Origin: Psychrobacter sp. GP33
Lineage (GTDB): Bacteria > Pseudomonadota > Gammaproteobacteria > Pseudomonadales > Moraxellaceae
Direction of reading: 5' to 3'
DNA: 64,000 nt
Assembly: GCF_014119005.1 (NCBI RefSeq)
Contig: NZ_JACGYX010000004.1
Coordinates: 1 to 64,000, forward strand
The notes beneath the pieces were generated by a model. It saw nothing but the letters and a program-made list of their open reading frames with translations. It had not been told where the DNA came from and made no database searches. Position numbers and translations under genes: made by a program. Of this stretch, positions 9,557-18,116 are shown piece after piece. Each line of letters opens with the position of its first letter. The first letter of the stretch is position 1.

Positions 9557-10156
9557 CTATTCTTTAACACCAACAAACTGAACGACTGCGCTCAAACCAT
9601 GATGGTACATTCCTTCTGAAATGCTTCGATGTTTCTCAATAGCGACTACTTTTTTAAGCGCTGCAAGTTCTGGCTGTAGTTTTTGTAATGACATAAACAG
9701 CTCTTGTTGCGTTGAAGGTGGTCCACCGACGCTTTCCATAGTAGTTTGCTCATAAGTATAGGCTTCTAGGATAAATACCCCGTTCTGCGTTAGCGCTGGC
9801 GCAATCTGTGTATGAAGACGTTGGCGTATGGCCTCTGGCAGATGCGCCCAAACAGAGACTATACCATCCCACCTCTCTATACCTAACGCATAATCAGCCA
9901 AATCTGCAACCTGAGTGGTTATCATAACGCCTTTGTCTTTGGCTAATTTTAGTGCTTTATTTAAGCCCACTTCAGACAAATCCATTGCCGTGACCTGGTA
10001 ACCGTTTTGAGCTAAGAATACTGCGTTACGTCCCTCGCCTTCAGCAATACACAGCACACGCCCGCCTTTTGGTATTCTATGAAATTCTTCCTTTAGGAAG
10101 TCATTGGCTTCTGTGCCATAAGCAAAACCAGCTTCACTGTAGCGTTCATCCCACAT
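9557..10156 (-). CDS. Class I SAM-dependent methyltransferase
   Basis: The 199-residue product carries a Rossmann-fold methyltransferase motif I, VLCIAEGEG, at about residues 34-42, followed by an acidic post-I residue in the AMDLSE stretch. The N-terminus MWDERY is shared by small TehB/thiopurine-like methyltransferases. Such enzymes are involved in tellurite or thiol detoxification in some bacteria. The substrate here is unknown. The start is supported by AAGGGA. It lies about 120 bp downstream of hrpA on the same strand. Confidence 0.85.
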   Translation of the reverse strand: MWDERYSEAGFAYGTEANDFLKEEFHRIPKGGRVLCIAEGEGRNAVFLAQNGYQVTAMDLSEVGLNKALKLAKDKGVMITTQVADLADYALGIERWDGIVSVWAHLPEAIRQRLHTQIAPALTQNGVFILEAYTYEQTTMESVGGPPSTQQELFMSLQKLQPELAALKKVVAIEKHRSISEGMYHHGLSAVVQFVGVKE

Positions 10157-10279
10157 GTTATTTCCCTTATAGCAGTTAAGTTCTAATGATTAGAGTGGCT
10201 CAAGTGTAGAGTAGTAGAGCATATATTTTCCATTAACATATAGCTCACCCACTTTACTACTAATTAAACAGCCTTAACC

Positions 10280-13200
10280 TTAACTCATCTTATCCCAAAT
10301 TTTACTCAGACGCTTCGGCGACACTGCCATGCGCGTTTTCATTGGCTGAGCAAACAATTGAATACGATACTCTTCCACCATCCAGCGATACTCACTAATT
10401 TTCTCGCTATCTGCACGACCAGATAAACGCTCCATATGTAAATCGAGCGCATAAACCCCGTCTAAATCCGCCTCAATATTGTGCTCAAGGCGCTCAAGGC
10501 GAATCTCAAGCGCTTCTAAATAACGTGGATACTGCTGCCAATGACTATAATCCATCCGATAAACAAAGTCGGCAAGATGCAAGTCTTCCAACTGGTCTTC
10601 GATGTCGTCAATTGATTCGCCAAAGATTTCACGATCCATCATTAACAGCCCTTGGCGAATACGTTGCCAGCGCGTATAGACAGTTTTAAGGGTCTTAATG
10701 ACCGCTTGTCCGGTTAATAAGAAATTGCTAATGACCACTTCAGCCGTTTTTTGGTATTCTTCTAGCGTAAATGGTAGCTCTTCTGACAAGCCTACAGCAA
10801 TGTTATCGGCGCTTTCTGGTAAATCAGCACTGTGATCAAACAGCACATAATGCTCTTCAATTGCGGCATCTAACGCAGCATCAATAACGATGGTTTTGAG
10901 TTTTTCCATATCGCCAAGCGGTGCAAATGCTAGCTTAAATACAGCGTCAACTTGACTGGTTAACTGTTTTTTCTTAGCGCCCAGCTGTTTTTTAATGAGC
11001 GTTAAGACGCCAATACGGTGCGCTTGTAGGGCAGCATTCACGTCAGTATATTGATGGATTGATACTGCCTCGCCAGATTTATCCGTTACCAAAGCGGCAA
11101 ACTGCTTCATCACCACGCCGGCGCTATGATGACTTTTACTAAATTTAAAATGTTCAGGAAAATTAGTATGCGCGCCTTGTTGCTCATTCACCGCTTGGCG
11201 AGTTTCACTGGCATGGCGTATTTGTAAGGTTTGTAGGTCACGACCTTTTTCGATAATGCGATTTTTATCATCAACCACACAGATTTGCGGTTGTAGATAG
11301 CGGTCAATGGTGGACGGATTAAAGCTATCGGGCGTCACCGACATAATCCCTCGACGATGTAGCGCTTGGCATAATTGTTTAAGCAATCCTTGCGATTGCG
11401 CTGGTTGTAGCTCATCAAATAAGCTGTCAGCAGTATCAGGAATCGGTACGATTTGGCGGCGAATCTCTTTTGGTAACGATTTGAGCAGCTGCAATACCAG
11501 CTCAAAGCGCCAACCGGGCACTCCCCATAGTAACTCAATCGCATCCAGCTGCGGCAGTGCCACTAATGGCACCCGAATAGTAACCCCATCATCATCACTG
11601 GCCGGATCGAAGATATAACGTAGCGGCAATTTCAAATCGCCTAACTTCCAAACTTCGGGGAAGTCGCCTGTGGTTGGCGCTTGGCTATTTAAAACATCGT
11701 CATCAGTGAAGAATAAATGCCTAGTGTCTGTTTTTTCTACTTCGGCACGCCAATCTTCAAAGGCTTTGCGACTGGCAATATGTTCAGGGATTTTTTTATC
11801 GTAAAACTGATACAGCGACTCTTCATCGACCAATAAATCACGTCGGCGCAATTTGTCTTCAATACGCTCAATATCAGCAATTTTATCCAGATTATGCTGT
11901 AAAAATGGTGCCGCGCGACCCAAGTTACCCGTGACCAGACCATCACGAATAAATATCTCGCGTGATTCAATCAAATTGACTTGTTCATAGTTGGTCAGCT
12001 GCTTACCAATGATAATCAGCCCAAATAAGCTAATCTGTGCATAAGCTTTGACGCGACCGGTTTTTTTCGACCAGTGCGGCTCAAAGTAATGGTATTTTAA
12101 TAAGTTACCAGCAGCTGAAATAATCCATTCCGGCTCAATTTTGGCAACCGTGCGCATAAAGACCTGCGACGTCTCCACCATCTCAAACGCCATCACCCAA
12201 GGCGGTATTTGCTTAAATACCGTACTAGCGGGGAAGATTTTGGTTTTTTGCTGACGTGCTGCTAGATATTCGCCACGATTTTCGGTTTTATGGGCAATAA
12301 TAGATAATAAGCCTGTTAATAATGCGCGGTGCAAATTGGCATATTTAACCGCTTTTAGCGCTTCATCATTAACGCCCGTTGGATCACTATTGGCTAATTC
12401 ATCATTTTTAGCACTGTTTTTAGCATCAGCCTTGCCATTAGATATCTCATTAGTCAGCTTAAGCTCAGTGACCATTTGTACCAGCTGCTTATGGGTTTGA
12501 TGCCATTCGCGCACGCGTGGAAAGCTAAGATAGTTCTTTTTAGTAAACTGTTTACGCTGATTTCCCGATAGCTTATTACCATCCTCATCTTTTTCGAACA
12601 GCGCTTTCCAAAGACTCAAATAAAATAAGAAATCGGAATCATCTTGACGAAATTCGGCATGTTTTTGATCCGCTTGCGTGCGCTTATTTGCCGGACGTTC
12701 ACGTGGATCTTGCACGGCAAGCGCGGCAACGACAATCAGCATTTCACGAATGCAGTCAAAATCACTACCTGCAACCAGCATACGTGCCAGCCTTGGATCG
12801 ATGGGCATACGTGCCATTTGCTGCCCGATACGTGTCAGTTTTAAATGATATAAACCTTGCCGTTTTGACTTGCTGTTTGTAGTACCGGTGCTACTGACGA
12901 CTTTGTCATCTTTTTCGGTAATCGCACCGAGCTCATTAAGCAGCTTATGCCCATCGGTGACTAGACGACTATCAGGTGGCTCAATAAATTCAAAGTCATC
13001 GACACTGCCTAAACGCAGGTTTGCCATCTGTAAGATAACAGATGCTAAGTTGGTACGTAGAATCTCGGGTTCCGTAAACTCAGGACGACCACTAAAGTCT
13101 TCCTCGCTATAAAGGCGAATACAAACGCCAGGCGCAATACGACCACAGCGACCTTTACGCTGATTGGCGGCAGCTTGGGCAATGGCTTCAATCGGTAAAC

Positions 13201-14560
13201 GCTGGACGCGTGAGCGATAGGAATAGCGTGAAATACGCGCAAATCCTAAATCAATGACATAACGAATACCAGGTACGGTCAATGCAGTCTCAGCAACGTT
13301 AGTCGCGATAACAATACGGCGACCGCGACCAGACGGCTGAAAAATGCGCTGCTGCTCTTCGTAAGTTTGCCGCGCAAATAACGGCAGCACTTCAGTATGC
13401 TTGGGACCGTGCCGCTCAAGGACTTCTTGTAGCTCACGAATCTCAGCTTCGGTGGCGGCAAATATCAAGATATCGGCTTGATCGGCATGACCTTTGTTTT
13501 GCGCATCGCTAAAGCATTCCTCTACAGCAGCGACCACTGCACGCGGTAGATTTTCCTCAAAGTTATCATAGCTGTCATCATCTGAGCTGGTAACCGGCTC
13601 ATCAGTCAGTGGGCGGTAACGTACTTCAACCGGAAAGCTGCGACCTTCAACATTAAAAATGGGCGCTGGTATTTTCCGTTTAAGTTTGGCATCGTAATGA
13701 CTAAAGTATTCACTAAAGCGTTTAGTATCCAGTGTTGCCGAAGTAATAATAACCTTTAAATCAGGACGCTTGGGCAGTAGCTTCTTAAGATAACCCATAA
13801 TAAAGTCAATATTAAGGCTACGCTCATGCGCTTCATCAATAATAATCGTATCGTATTTACTCAAAAATCGATCATGACCCAATTCAGCCAATAAGATACC
13901 ATCGGTCATCAGCTTGACTACAGATTGCGCAGTCCCTTGCTCATTAAAGCGAATTTTAAAGCTGACAGTATTACCTAACTGCTCACCCAGTTCTTCCGCA
14001 ATCCGGTTTGCCACGCTGCGTGCTGCAAGCCGTCGTGGTTGTGTATGCCCTATTTGACCTCGTATCCCGCGACCTGCAAGCATAGCAAGCTTCGGCAGCT
14101 GCGTCGTTTTACCTGAGCCGGTCTCGCCAGCAACGATAATCACTTGATTATCAATAATCGCTTGTATTAAATCATTTGCACGTTGGCTCACCGGCAAATC
14201 AAGATTTAACTTTTCAGGTAAATCAGCCGGAATACTGTCTATGCGCGCTTGTACCGCTTGCTGTGAGCGGGTTTTTAATTTTTCAAATTGAGCGTGCTTT
14301 TTCTCTAAGCTTTCACTGTGTTTGCTATTTGAATTAGACTCACTATTAGATGCAGAGCTTTTAGACGATTTGGCACGCGCCAGTTCACGTTCAAGGCGGC
14401 TGAGATAATACTCATCTTTGGCAAGTACAGGTAAATCAGCAGTAGAAATAGCGTTTTGAGCTACTGTATCTGCTCGATGTTTATTATTCGCATCAGCGCT
14501 TAAACTTTCTGTTTGGGCAAGATGGGCGTTTTCTTGAATATTTTGCAGAGTATTAGGCAT
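10280..14560 (-). CDS. hrpA: ATP-dependent RNA helicase HrpA (DEAH box)
   Basis: HrpA is a large DEAH-box RNA helicase; in E. coli it processes mRNA and rescues stalled ribosomes. At 1426 residues this one is longer than E. coli HrpA (about 1300). The Walker A loop GETGSGKT is at residues 145-152, motif Ia is TQPRRLAARSVA near 173, and the DEAH box is at 242-245. HA2 and OB-fold regions follow, and then the long C-terminal DUF3418-type region. The first 100 residues form a Ser/Asn/Lys-rich low-complexity extension. A sigma70-like promoter (TTGAAT, 17 bp, CATAAT) lies just upstream and belongs to a segment that is duplicated beyond the next gene. Confidence 0.96.
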   Translation of the reverse strand: MPNTLQNIQENAHLAQTESLSADANNKHRADTVAQNAISTADLPVLAKDEYYLSRLERELARAKSSKSSASNSESNSNSKHSESLEKKHAQFEKLKTRSQQAVQARIDSIPADLPEKLNLDLPVSQRANDLIQAIIDNQVIIVAGETGSGKTTQLPKLAMLAGRGIRGQIGHTQPRRLAARSVANRIAEELGEQLGNTVSFKIRFNEQGTAQSVVKLMTDGILLAELGHDRFLSKYDTIIIDEAHERSLNIDFIMGYLKKLLPKRPDLKVIITSATLDTKRFSEYFSHYDAKLKRKIPAPIFNVEGRSFPVEVRYRPLTDEPVTSSDDDSYDNFEENLPRAVVAAVEECFSDAQNKGHADQADILIFAATEAEIRELQEVLERHGPKHTEVLPLFARQTYEEQQRIFQPSGRGRRIVIATNVAETALTVPGIRYVIDLGFARISRYSYRSRVQRLPIEAIAQAAANQRKGRCGRIAPGVCIRLYSEEDFSGRPEFTEPEILRTNLASVILQMANLRLGSVDDFEFIEPPDSRLVTDGHKLLNELGAITEKDDKVVSSTGTTNSKSKRQGLYHLKLTRIGQQMARMPIDPRLARMLVAGSDFDCIREMLIVVAALAVQDPRERPANKRTQADQKHAEFRQDDSDFLFYLSLWKALFEKDEDGNKLSGNQRKQFTKKNYLSFPRVREWHQTHKQLVQMVTELKLTNEISNGKADAKNSAKNDELANSDPTGVNDEALKAVKYANLHRALLTGLLSIIAHKTENRGEYLAARQQKTKIFPASTVFKQIPPWVMAFEMVETSQVFMRTVAKIEPEWIISAAGNLLKYHYFEPHWSKKTGRVKAYAQISLFGLIIIGKQLTNYEQVNLIESREIFIRDGLVTGNLGRAAPFLQHNLDKIADIERIEDKLRRRDLLVDEESLYQFYDKKIPEHIASRKAFEDWRAEVEKTDTRHLFFTDDDVLNSQAPTTGDFPEVWKLGDLKLPLRYIFDPASDDDGVTIRVPLVALPQLDAIELLWGVPGWRFELVLQLLKSLPKEIRRQIVPIPDTADSLFDELQPAQSQGLLKQLCQALHRRGIMSVTPDSFNPSTIDRYLQPQICVVDDKNRIIEKGRDLQTLQIRHASETRQAVNEQQGAHTNFPEHFKFSKSHHSAGVVMKQFAALVTDKSGEAVSIHQYTDVNAALQAHRIGVLTLIKKQLGAKKKQLTSQVDAVFKLAFAPLGDMEKLKTIVIDAALDAAIEEHYVLFDHSADLPESADNIAVGLSEELPFTLEEYQKTAEVVISNFLLTGQAVIKTLKTVYTRWQRIRQGLLMMDREIFGESIDDIEDQLEDLHLADFVYRMDYSHWQQYPRYLEALEIRLERLEHNIEADLDGVYALDLHMERLSGRADSEKISEYRWMVEEYRIQLFAQPMKTRMAVSPKRLSKIWDKMS

Positions 14561-14627
14561 ATTTGCTTAGGCTATTTATTGTTTAAAAGTAGTTAGATTA
14601 TGGGGTTAATTAGAGTGTGATTCAAGC
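14561..14627. repeat. Direct repeat copy 1 (hrpA upstream region)
   Basis: This segment, immediately upstream of the hrpA ATG, recurs at 15399-15465 in the same orientation with roughly seven mismatches over 66 bases. It contains the likely hrpA promoter. Confidence 0.9.
14597..14625 (-). promoter_or_regulatory. Probable sigma70 promoter of hrpA
   Basis: On the minus strand, TTGAAT (complement of 14620-14625) and CATAAT (complement of 14597-14602) are separated by exactly 17 bp. The -10 box is about 37 bp upstream of the hrpA ATG. Confidence 0.6.
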
Positions 14628-14784
14628 TAGGAATATGTTGATAAGAATTACATTGGCGATAATTAATATTTTTACTTAAATGCATACTATAAATTTAATT
14701 CTAGTAATTTCGATAAAAATCGTTAGAATCACCTACAACCTAAGAGGCTCAATTTACAATACAACTTTAGATTAAGGAAAATCT

Positions 14785-15366
14785 ATGTCAATTTGGTCAT
14801 GTACAAAAATTACTATTTTACCAATATTAGCAATTTCGCTGACGGGTTGCCTAAGTAGTCAATCCTATCAACCCTCCGCTAATGCTCAGACTGCAAAAAT
14901 GAGTTACGATATTGACACTTCAAGTTTTTATAGCCCTAATCGCTTCATAGATCGAGGCTTTATTGAGCGTATAGATATCCAACTCAAACACAGTCGTGTG
15001 GGTACGCCAGATACTATAAACATGGAACTTAAAGACCTAGGTAGTTTCAGACCGATTAATATAATTGAGGCTAATAAACCTTTAACGTTTACTTATGAAC
15101 ATAAAGTAGTAAAAGGACTAGGAGACTGGCCATTGTTATGCGTTGTTGCTGTAAATGCAACCCTAACACCAAATGGAAATTACGTATTAAAGGGCAAGAC
15201 AACAACTGAAAAATTTAGAAGTAAAACTAATTTTATGGGTGAAAAAATAGAAGCCGAAGATACCAGTTGTCAAGTTCAAATTATTGATACTCAATCTAAT
15301 AAAGTTATAGGGGAAGGACGTACGCATAAATTTGAAAAAATGATCCCAATCTATAATCGATTTTAA
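14785..15366 (+). CDS. Putative lipoprotein, function unknown, between promoter repeats
   Basis: The product is 193 residues. A signal peptide ends in the lipobox LTGC near residue 22, and the ATG is preceded by TAAGGAAA. The mature protein is predicted to be beta-rich, with two cysteines and a charged C-terminus. I do not recognise the family. The gene is visibly more A+T-rich than hrpA or guaD. It is alone on the plus strand between two minus-strand genes and is bracketed by a 66-bp direct repeat carrying the hrpA promoter. This suggests it arrived by insertion or by segmental duplication. Plausible fates are a surface or periplasmic lipoprotein. Confidence 0.75.
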   Translation: MSIWSCTKITILPILAISLTGCLSSQSYQPSANAQTAKMSYDIDTSSFYSPNRFIDRGFIERIDIQLKHSRVGTPDTINMELKDLGSFRPINIIEANKPLTFTYEHKVVKGLGDWPLLCVVAVNATLTPNGNYVLKGKTTTEKFRSKTNFMGEKIEAEDTSCQVQIIDTQSNKVIGEGRTHKFEKMIPIYNRF

Positions 15367-15398
15367 ATACTTTGTTCATAATGGATAGAAATAACAAT

Positions 15399-15465
15399 AT
15401 TTACTTAGGCTATCTATTGTTTCAAAGTAGTTAGATTATGGGGTTAATTGAAGCGTGATTAAAGT
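15399..15465. repeat. Direct repeat copy 2 (duplicate of the hrpA upstream region)
   Basis: This is the second copy of the 14561-14627 segment, starting about 30 bp after the lipoprotein stop. The promoter-like boxes persist on the minus strand as TTTAAT, 17 bp, CATAAT, but here they point into the 3' end of the lipoprotein gene and no longer drive hrpA directly. Confidence 0.9.
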
Positions 15466-15523
15466 TGCCGTTTTTTAATTCAACCTTTACGCTTAAAATA
15501 TAAAACTTATAAAGTCAAAATAA

Positions 15524-15572
15524 AAAATCCTAAGCCACCGCTTAATAAATGCAAGCGATGCTTAGGATTTAT
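15524..15572 (-). terminator. Terminator between guaD and the lipoprotein gene
   Basis: The stem aaatcctaagc (15525-15535) pairs with gcttaggattt (15560-15570) around a loop of about 24 nt. T-rich flanks on both sides allow use in either direction. It ends the minus-strand xdh-guaD unit. Confidence 0.7.
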
Positions 15573-15609
15573 CTATATTTATACAAGAAACACTCATGTC
15601 ATGAGTACT

Positions 15610-17001
15610 TTAAGCAGCACTCAACCGATTATAACGATTCACTCCAGCAACAATCGTCTGCTGAATTACCCTATCGTCACCTAGCATCATTAACACAAAC
15701 AGCTGCTCATCAAGTGTCTTAGTCTGTGCCATTCGGCGTTCTAGTAGCGGGGTTGCCGCCATATCAATGGCCACAAAATCTGCTTCTTTATTGGGCATAA
15801 AGTTACCAATTTTATCGTCTAATACCAGCGATTGGGCGTTGCCAAGTGTGATTTGATACAAACCTTGATGCGCGGATAAGGGATTACTTTGTAATTGCTG
15901 TACCTTGTACGCTTCTGACAAGGTCGTCAGCATCGATAAGCTTGTACCAGCGCCTACATCTGTGGCAATACTCACGCCGGTGTAGCTTAAGGTTTTGGGT
16001 AAATTAAACAGTCCACTGCCTAAAAATAAATTTGAGGTCGGACAATGAGCGATTTGTGTGCCCGTCTCGCGCAGCCGTTCATACTCAGCAGTCTCAAGGT
16101 GAATGCCATGCGCTAAGGTAGTACGTCGACCGAGCAATCCCATATTATCATAGACGTCTAAATAGCCTTTATGATTGGGATACAGACTGCGCACAAAAGC
16201 AATTTCATCATGATTTTCTGCCAAATGCGTTTGCATATAAACGCTGTTATAACTGGCGTATAACTCGCCCGCCATTTGTAATTGCTTAGGCGTTGAAGTG
16301 ATGGCAAAGCGCGGCGTAATCGCCACATGCTGACGCCCGCGCTCATGCCATTTATCAATGATATTTTGCGTATCGCGAATGCCTTGCTCAGTTGATACAC
16401 ACAAATTGGCAGGCGCGTTTTGATCCATCAATACATTACCCGTAATCATACGGGTATTAAGTCGCTGACTTTCGGTAAAAAAGGCTTCCACAGATTGAGG
16501 ATGGCTGGTAGAAAATACTAAAGCGCTCGTTGTTCCATTAGCAAGCAGCTGATTTAAAAAGAACTTGGCTGTGTCCTGCGCAATCTTTGGATCAGCAAAG
16601 GTTGCTTCAGTCACAAAAGTATAATTATTGAGCCAGTCAAGCAACTGTTCACCAAATGCTGCCATCATATCAATTTGCGGATAATGCACATGGGTGTCAA
16701 TAAATCCGGGCATGATAAGCTTTTGGCGATAGTCATGAATCTGAACGGGTTCTAGCCCTTCTTGAGCACTGGCATAATCGGCTAGTATAGTTTCACTATT
16801 GCCGTAATCGACAATGAGACCTGTTGCATCATCGACAACTAAAGCACCGTTAGCAATATACTCAGGATATACACTCACGCCAGCAACTACAGGCATAAGC
16901 GTGACACCTTTATCAACTATTGGCATTTTTGGTAAGCGCTTATCCACATCATCTTCGGTAAGATAATGTAGCAATTGGGCTTGGTAGATATGTAGGGTCA
17001 T
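15610..17001 (-). CDS. guaD: Guanine deaminase
   Basis: This amidohydrolase converts guanine to xanthine and ammonia in the cytoplasm. The 463-residue product has the metal-binding HVH at residues 104-106 (IDTHVHYPQ), a further histidine at 259 (QTHLAEN), His298 (LAHGIHL) and the catalytic-region Asp348 (ATDVGAGTS). The PTSNLFLGSG stretch is characteristic of guanine deaminases. It is the last gene of xdhA-xdhB-xdhC-guaD on the minus strand, 83 bp from xdhC, and ends at a hairpin terminator. The context gives a path from guanine through xanthine to urate. Confidence 0.94.
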   Translation of the reverse strand: MTLHIYQAQLLHYLTEDDVDKRLPKMPIVDKGVTLMPVVAGVSVYPEYIANGALVVDDATGLIVDYGNSETILADYASAQEGLEPVQIHDYRQKLIMPGFIDTHVHYPQIDMMAAFGEQLLDWLNNYTFVTEATFADPKIAQDTAKFFLNQLLANGTTSALVFSTSHPQSVEAFFTESQRLNTRMITGNVLMDQNAPANLCVSTEQGIRDTQNIIDKWHERGRQHVAITPRFAITSTPKQLQMAGELYASYNSVYMQTHLAENHDEIAFVRSLYPNHKGYLDVYDNMGLLGRRTTLAHGIHLETAEYERLRETGTQIAHCPTSNLFLGSGLFNLPKTLSYTGVSIATDVGAGTSLSMLTTLSEAYKVQQLQSNPLSAHQGLYQITLGNAQSLVLDDKIGNFMPNKEADFVAIDMAATPLLERRMAQTKTLDEQLFVLMMLGDDRVIQQTIVAGVNRYNRLSAA

Positions 17002-17084
17002 GAATATACCTCTTAGCGCTTTAGTAATACCAAGCTTTTAAATGTTGAGTTATGAGAGTATAAATTAATTGTGCAACCACTATG

Positions 17085-18116
17085 CTATAGCTGACGATTG
17101 TACTGTTGTAAAATCTGAGCAGCGATGGAAACAGCAACTGCCATAGGTTCTTTACCCCCGATTGGCAACCCAATCGGCATAGTCAATTGATTGACGATTT
17201 GCGCACTGTAACCACGCTGGAGCAAACGATTTTTAAAACGCTCAGACTTAGTCGCTGAGCCAATACAACCAATATAGGGCATTGAATTTTTTAGACTGTC
17301 ATTAGACAAACCAATATCGACAGCCGCTCGCACCAAATCAAAATCAAGGCTGTGGTCATGGGTCATAATGAGAATAAAACGCTGACCACCTTGTTCGTTA
17401 AATAGTTCAATAAAAGGTCGTACAAAATCAACAGGCTCATCACTAATATGCGGTCGAATATGCGCAGGAAGTTGGTAAAGAGTGGGTGTATCTAGACCAT
17501 TTAAACCTTGCTGTAAACTTTCTTTTCCATGTGATTTATTGAGTAAATAAGGTTCAAACATCTCAGGACGACTGTCTACCCAATCCACTTGGCAAGGCAA
17601 CTCAGAAAGTATGGTCATGAGTGCTGCTGCAACATGTCCAGCGCCAAATACTAATATCGACAGCGGCGGCGTCACATTGAAACATTCAAACATCACAGTG
17701 ACACTACCACCGCAGCACTGTGCCAACTTAGCTCCCAGTGGATAATGCTTAGTATAAACAGCATCACGGCGAATCGCTTTTTTAGCTTGAAGCAATTCAG
17801 TGTTACTTTCACTATTTCTATAAGCATTTTTTGAATTTACTTTTTTATCTTTAGCTTCTTTTGATACGTTCGTTTCTATATCACCATTTAGCAATTGCCT
17901 TGCAGTCAGCATCACATCGTACTCAAGACCACCACCACCAAGGGTATCGCAGTAGCTATCAGTCGTGATGACCATTTTAGCCTGTAACGCTCTAGGCGCT
18001 GAACCATTGACCGCAACAACAGTCGCTAAAACATGCGCAATACCTTGTTGTTGGTATTGCGCTAGACCATCATACCAACGTGTGGGCGGCATTGTTGGCG
18101 ACAATAAATCATTCAC
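17085..18116 (-). CDS. xdhC: Xanthine dehydrogenase accessory protein XdhC
   Basis: XdhC binds the molybdenum cofactor, promotes its sulfuration and inserts it into the large xanthine dehydrogenase subunit. The 343-residue product has the N-terminal XdhC/CoxI domain (APRALQAKMVIT-type stretch, then LGGGGLEYDV) and a C-terminal Rossmann-like XdhC domain beginning with ILVFGAGHVAAAL. A lysine- and serine-rich insert lies at about residues 85-115. The start overlaps the xdhB stop by 8 bp, which indicates translational coupling. Confidence 0.93.
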   Translation of the reverse strand: MNDLLSPTMPPTRWYDGLAQYQQQGIAHVLATVVAVNGSAPRALQAKMVITTDSYCDTLGGGGLEYDVMLTARQLLNGDIETNVSKEAKDKKVNSKNAYRNSESNTELLQAKKAIRRDAVYTKHYPLGAKLAQCCGGSVTVMFECFNVTPPLSILVFGAGHVAAALMTILSELPCQVDWVDSRPEMFEPYLLNKSHGKESLQQGLNGLDTPTLYQLPAHIRPHISDEPVDFVRPFIELFNEQGGQRFILIMTHDHSLDFDLVRAAVDIGLSNDSLKNSMPYIGCIGSATKSERFKNRLLQRGYSAQIVNQLTMPIGLPIGGKEPMAVAVSIAAQILQQYNRQL

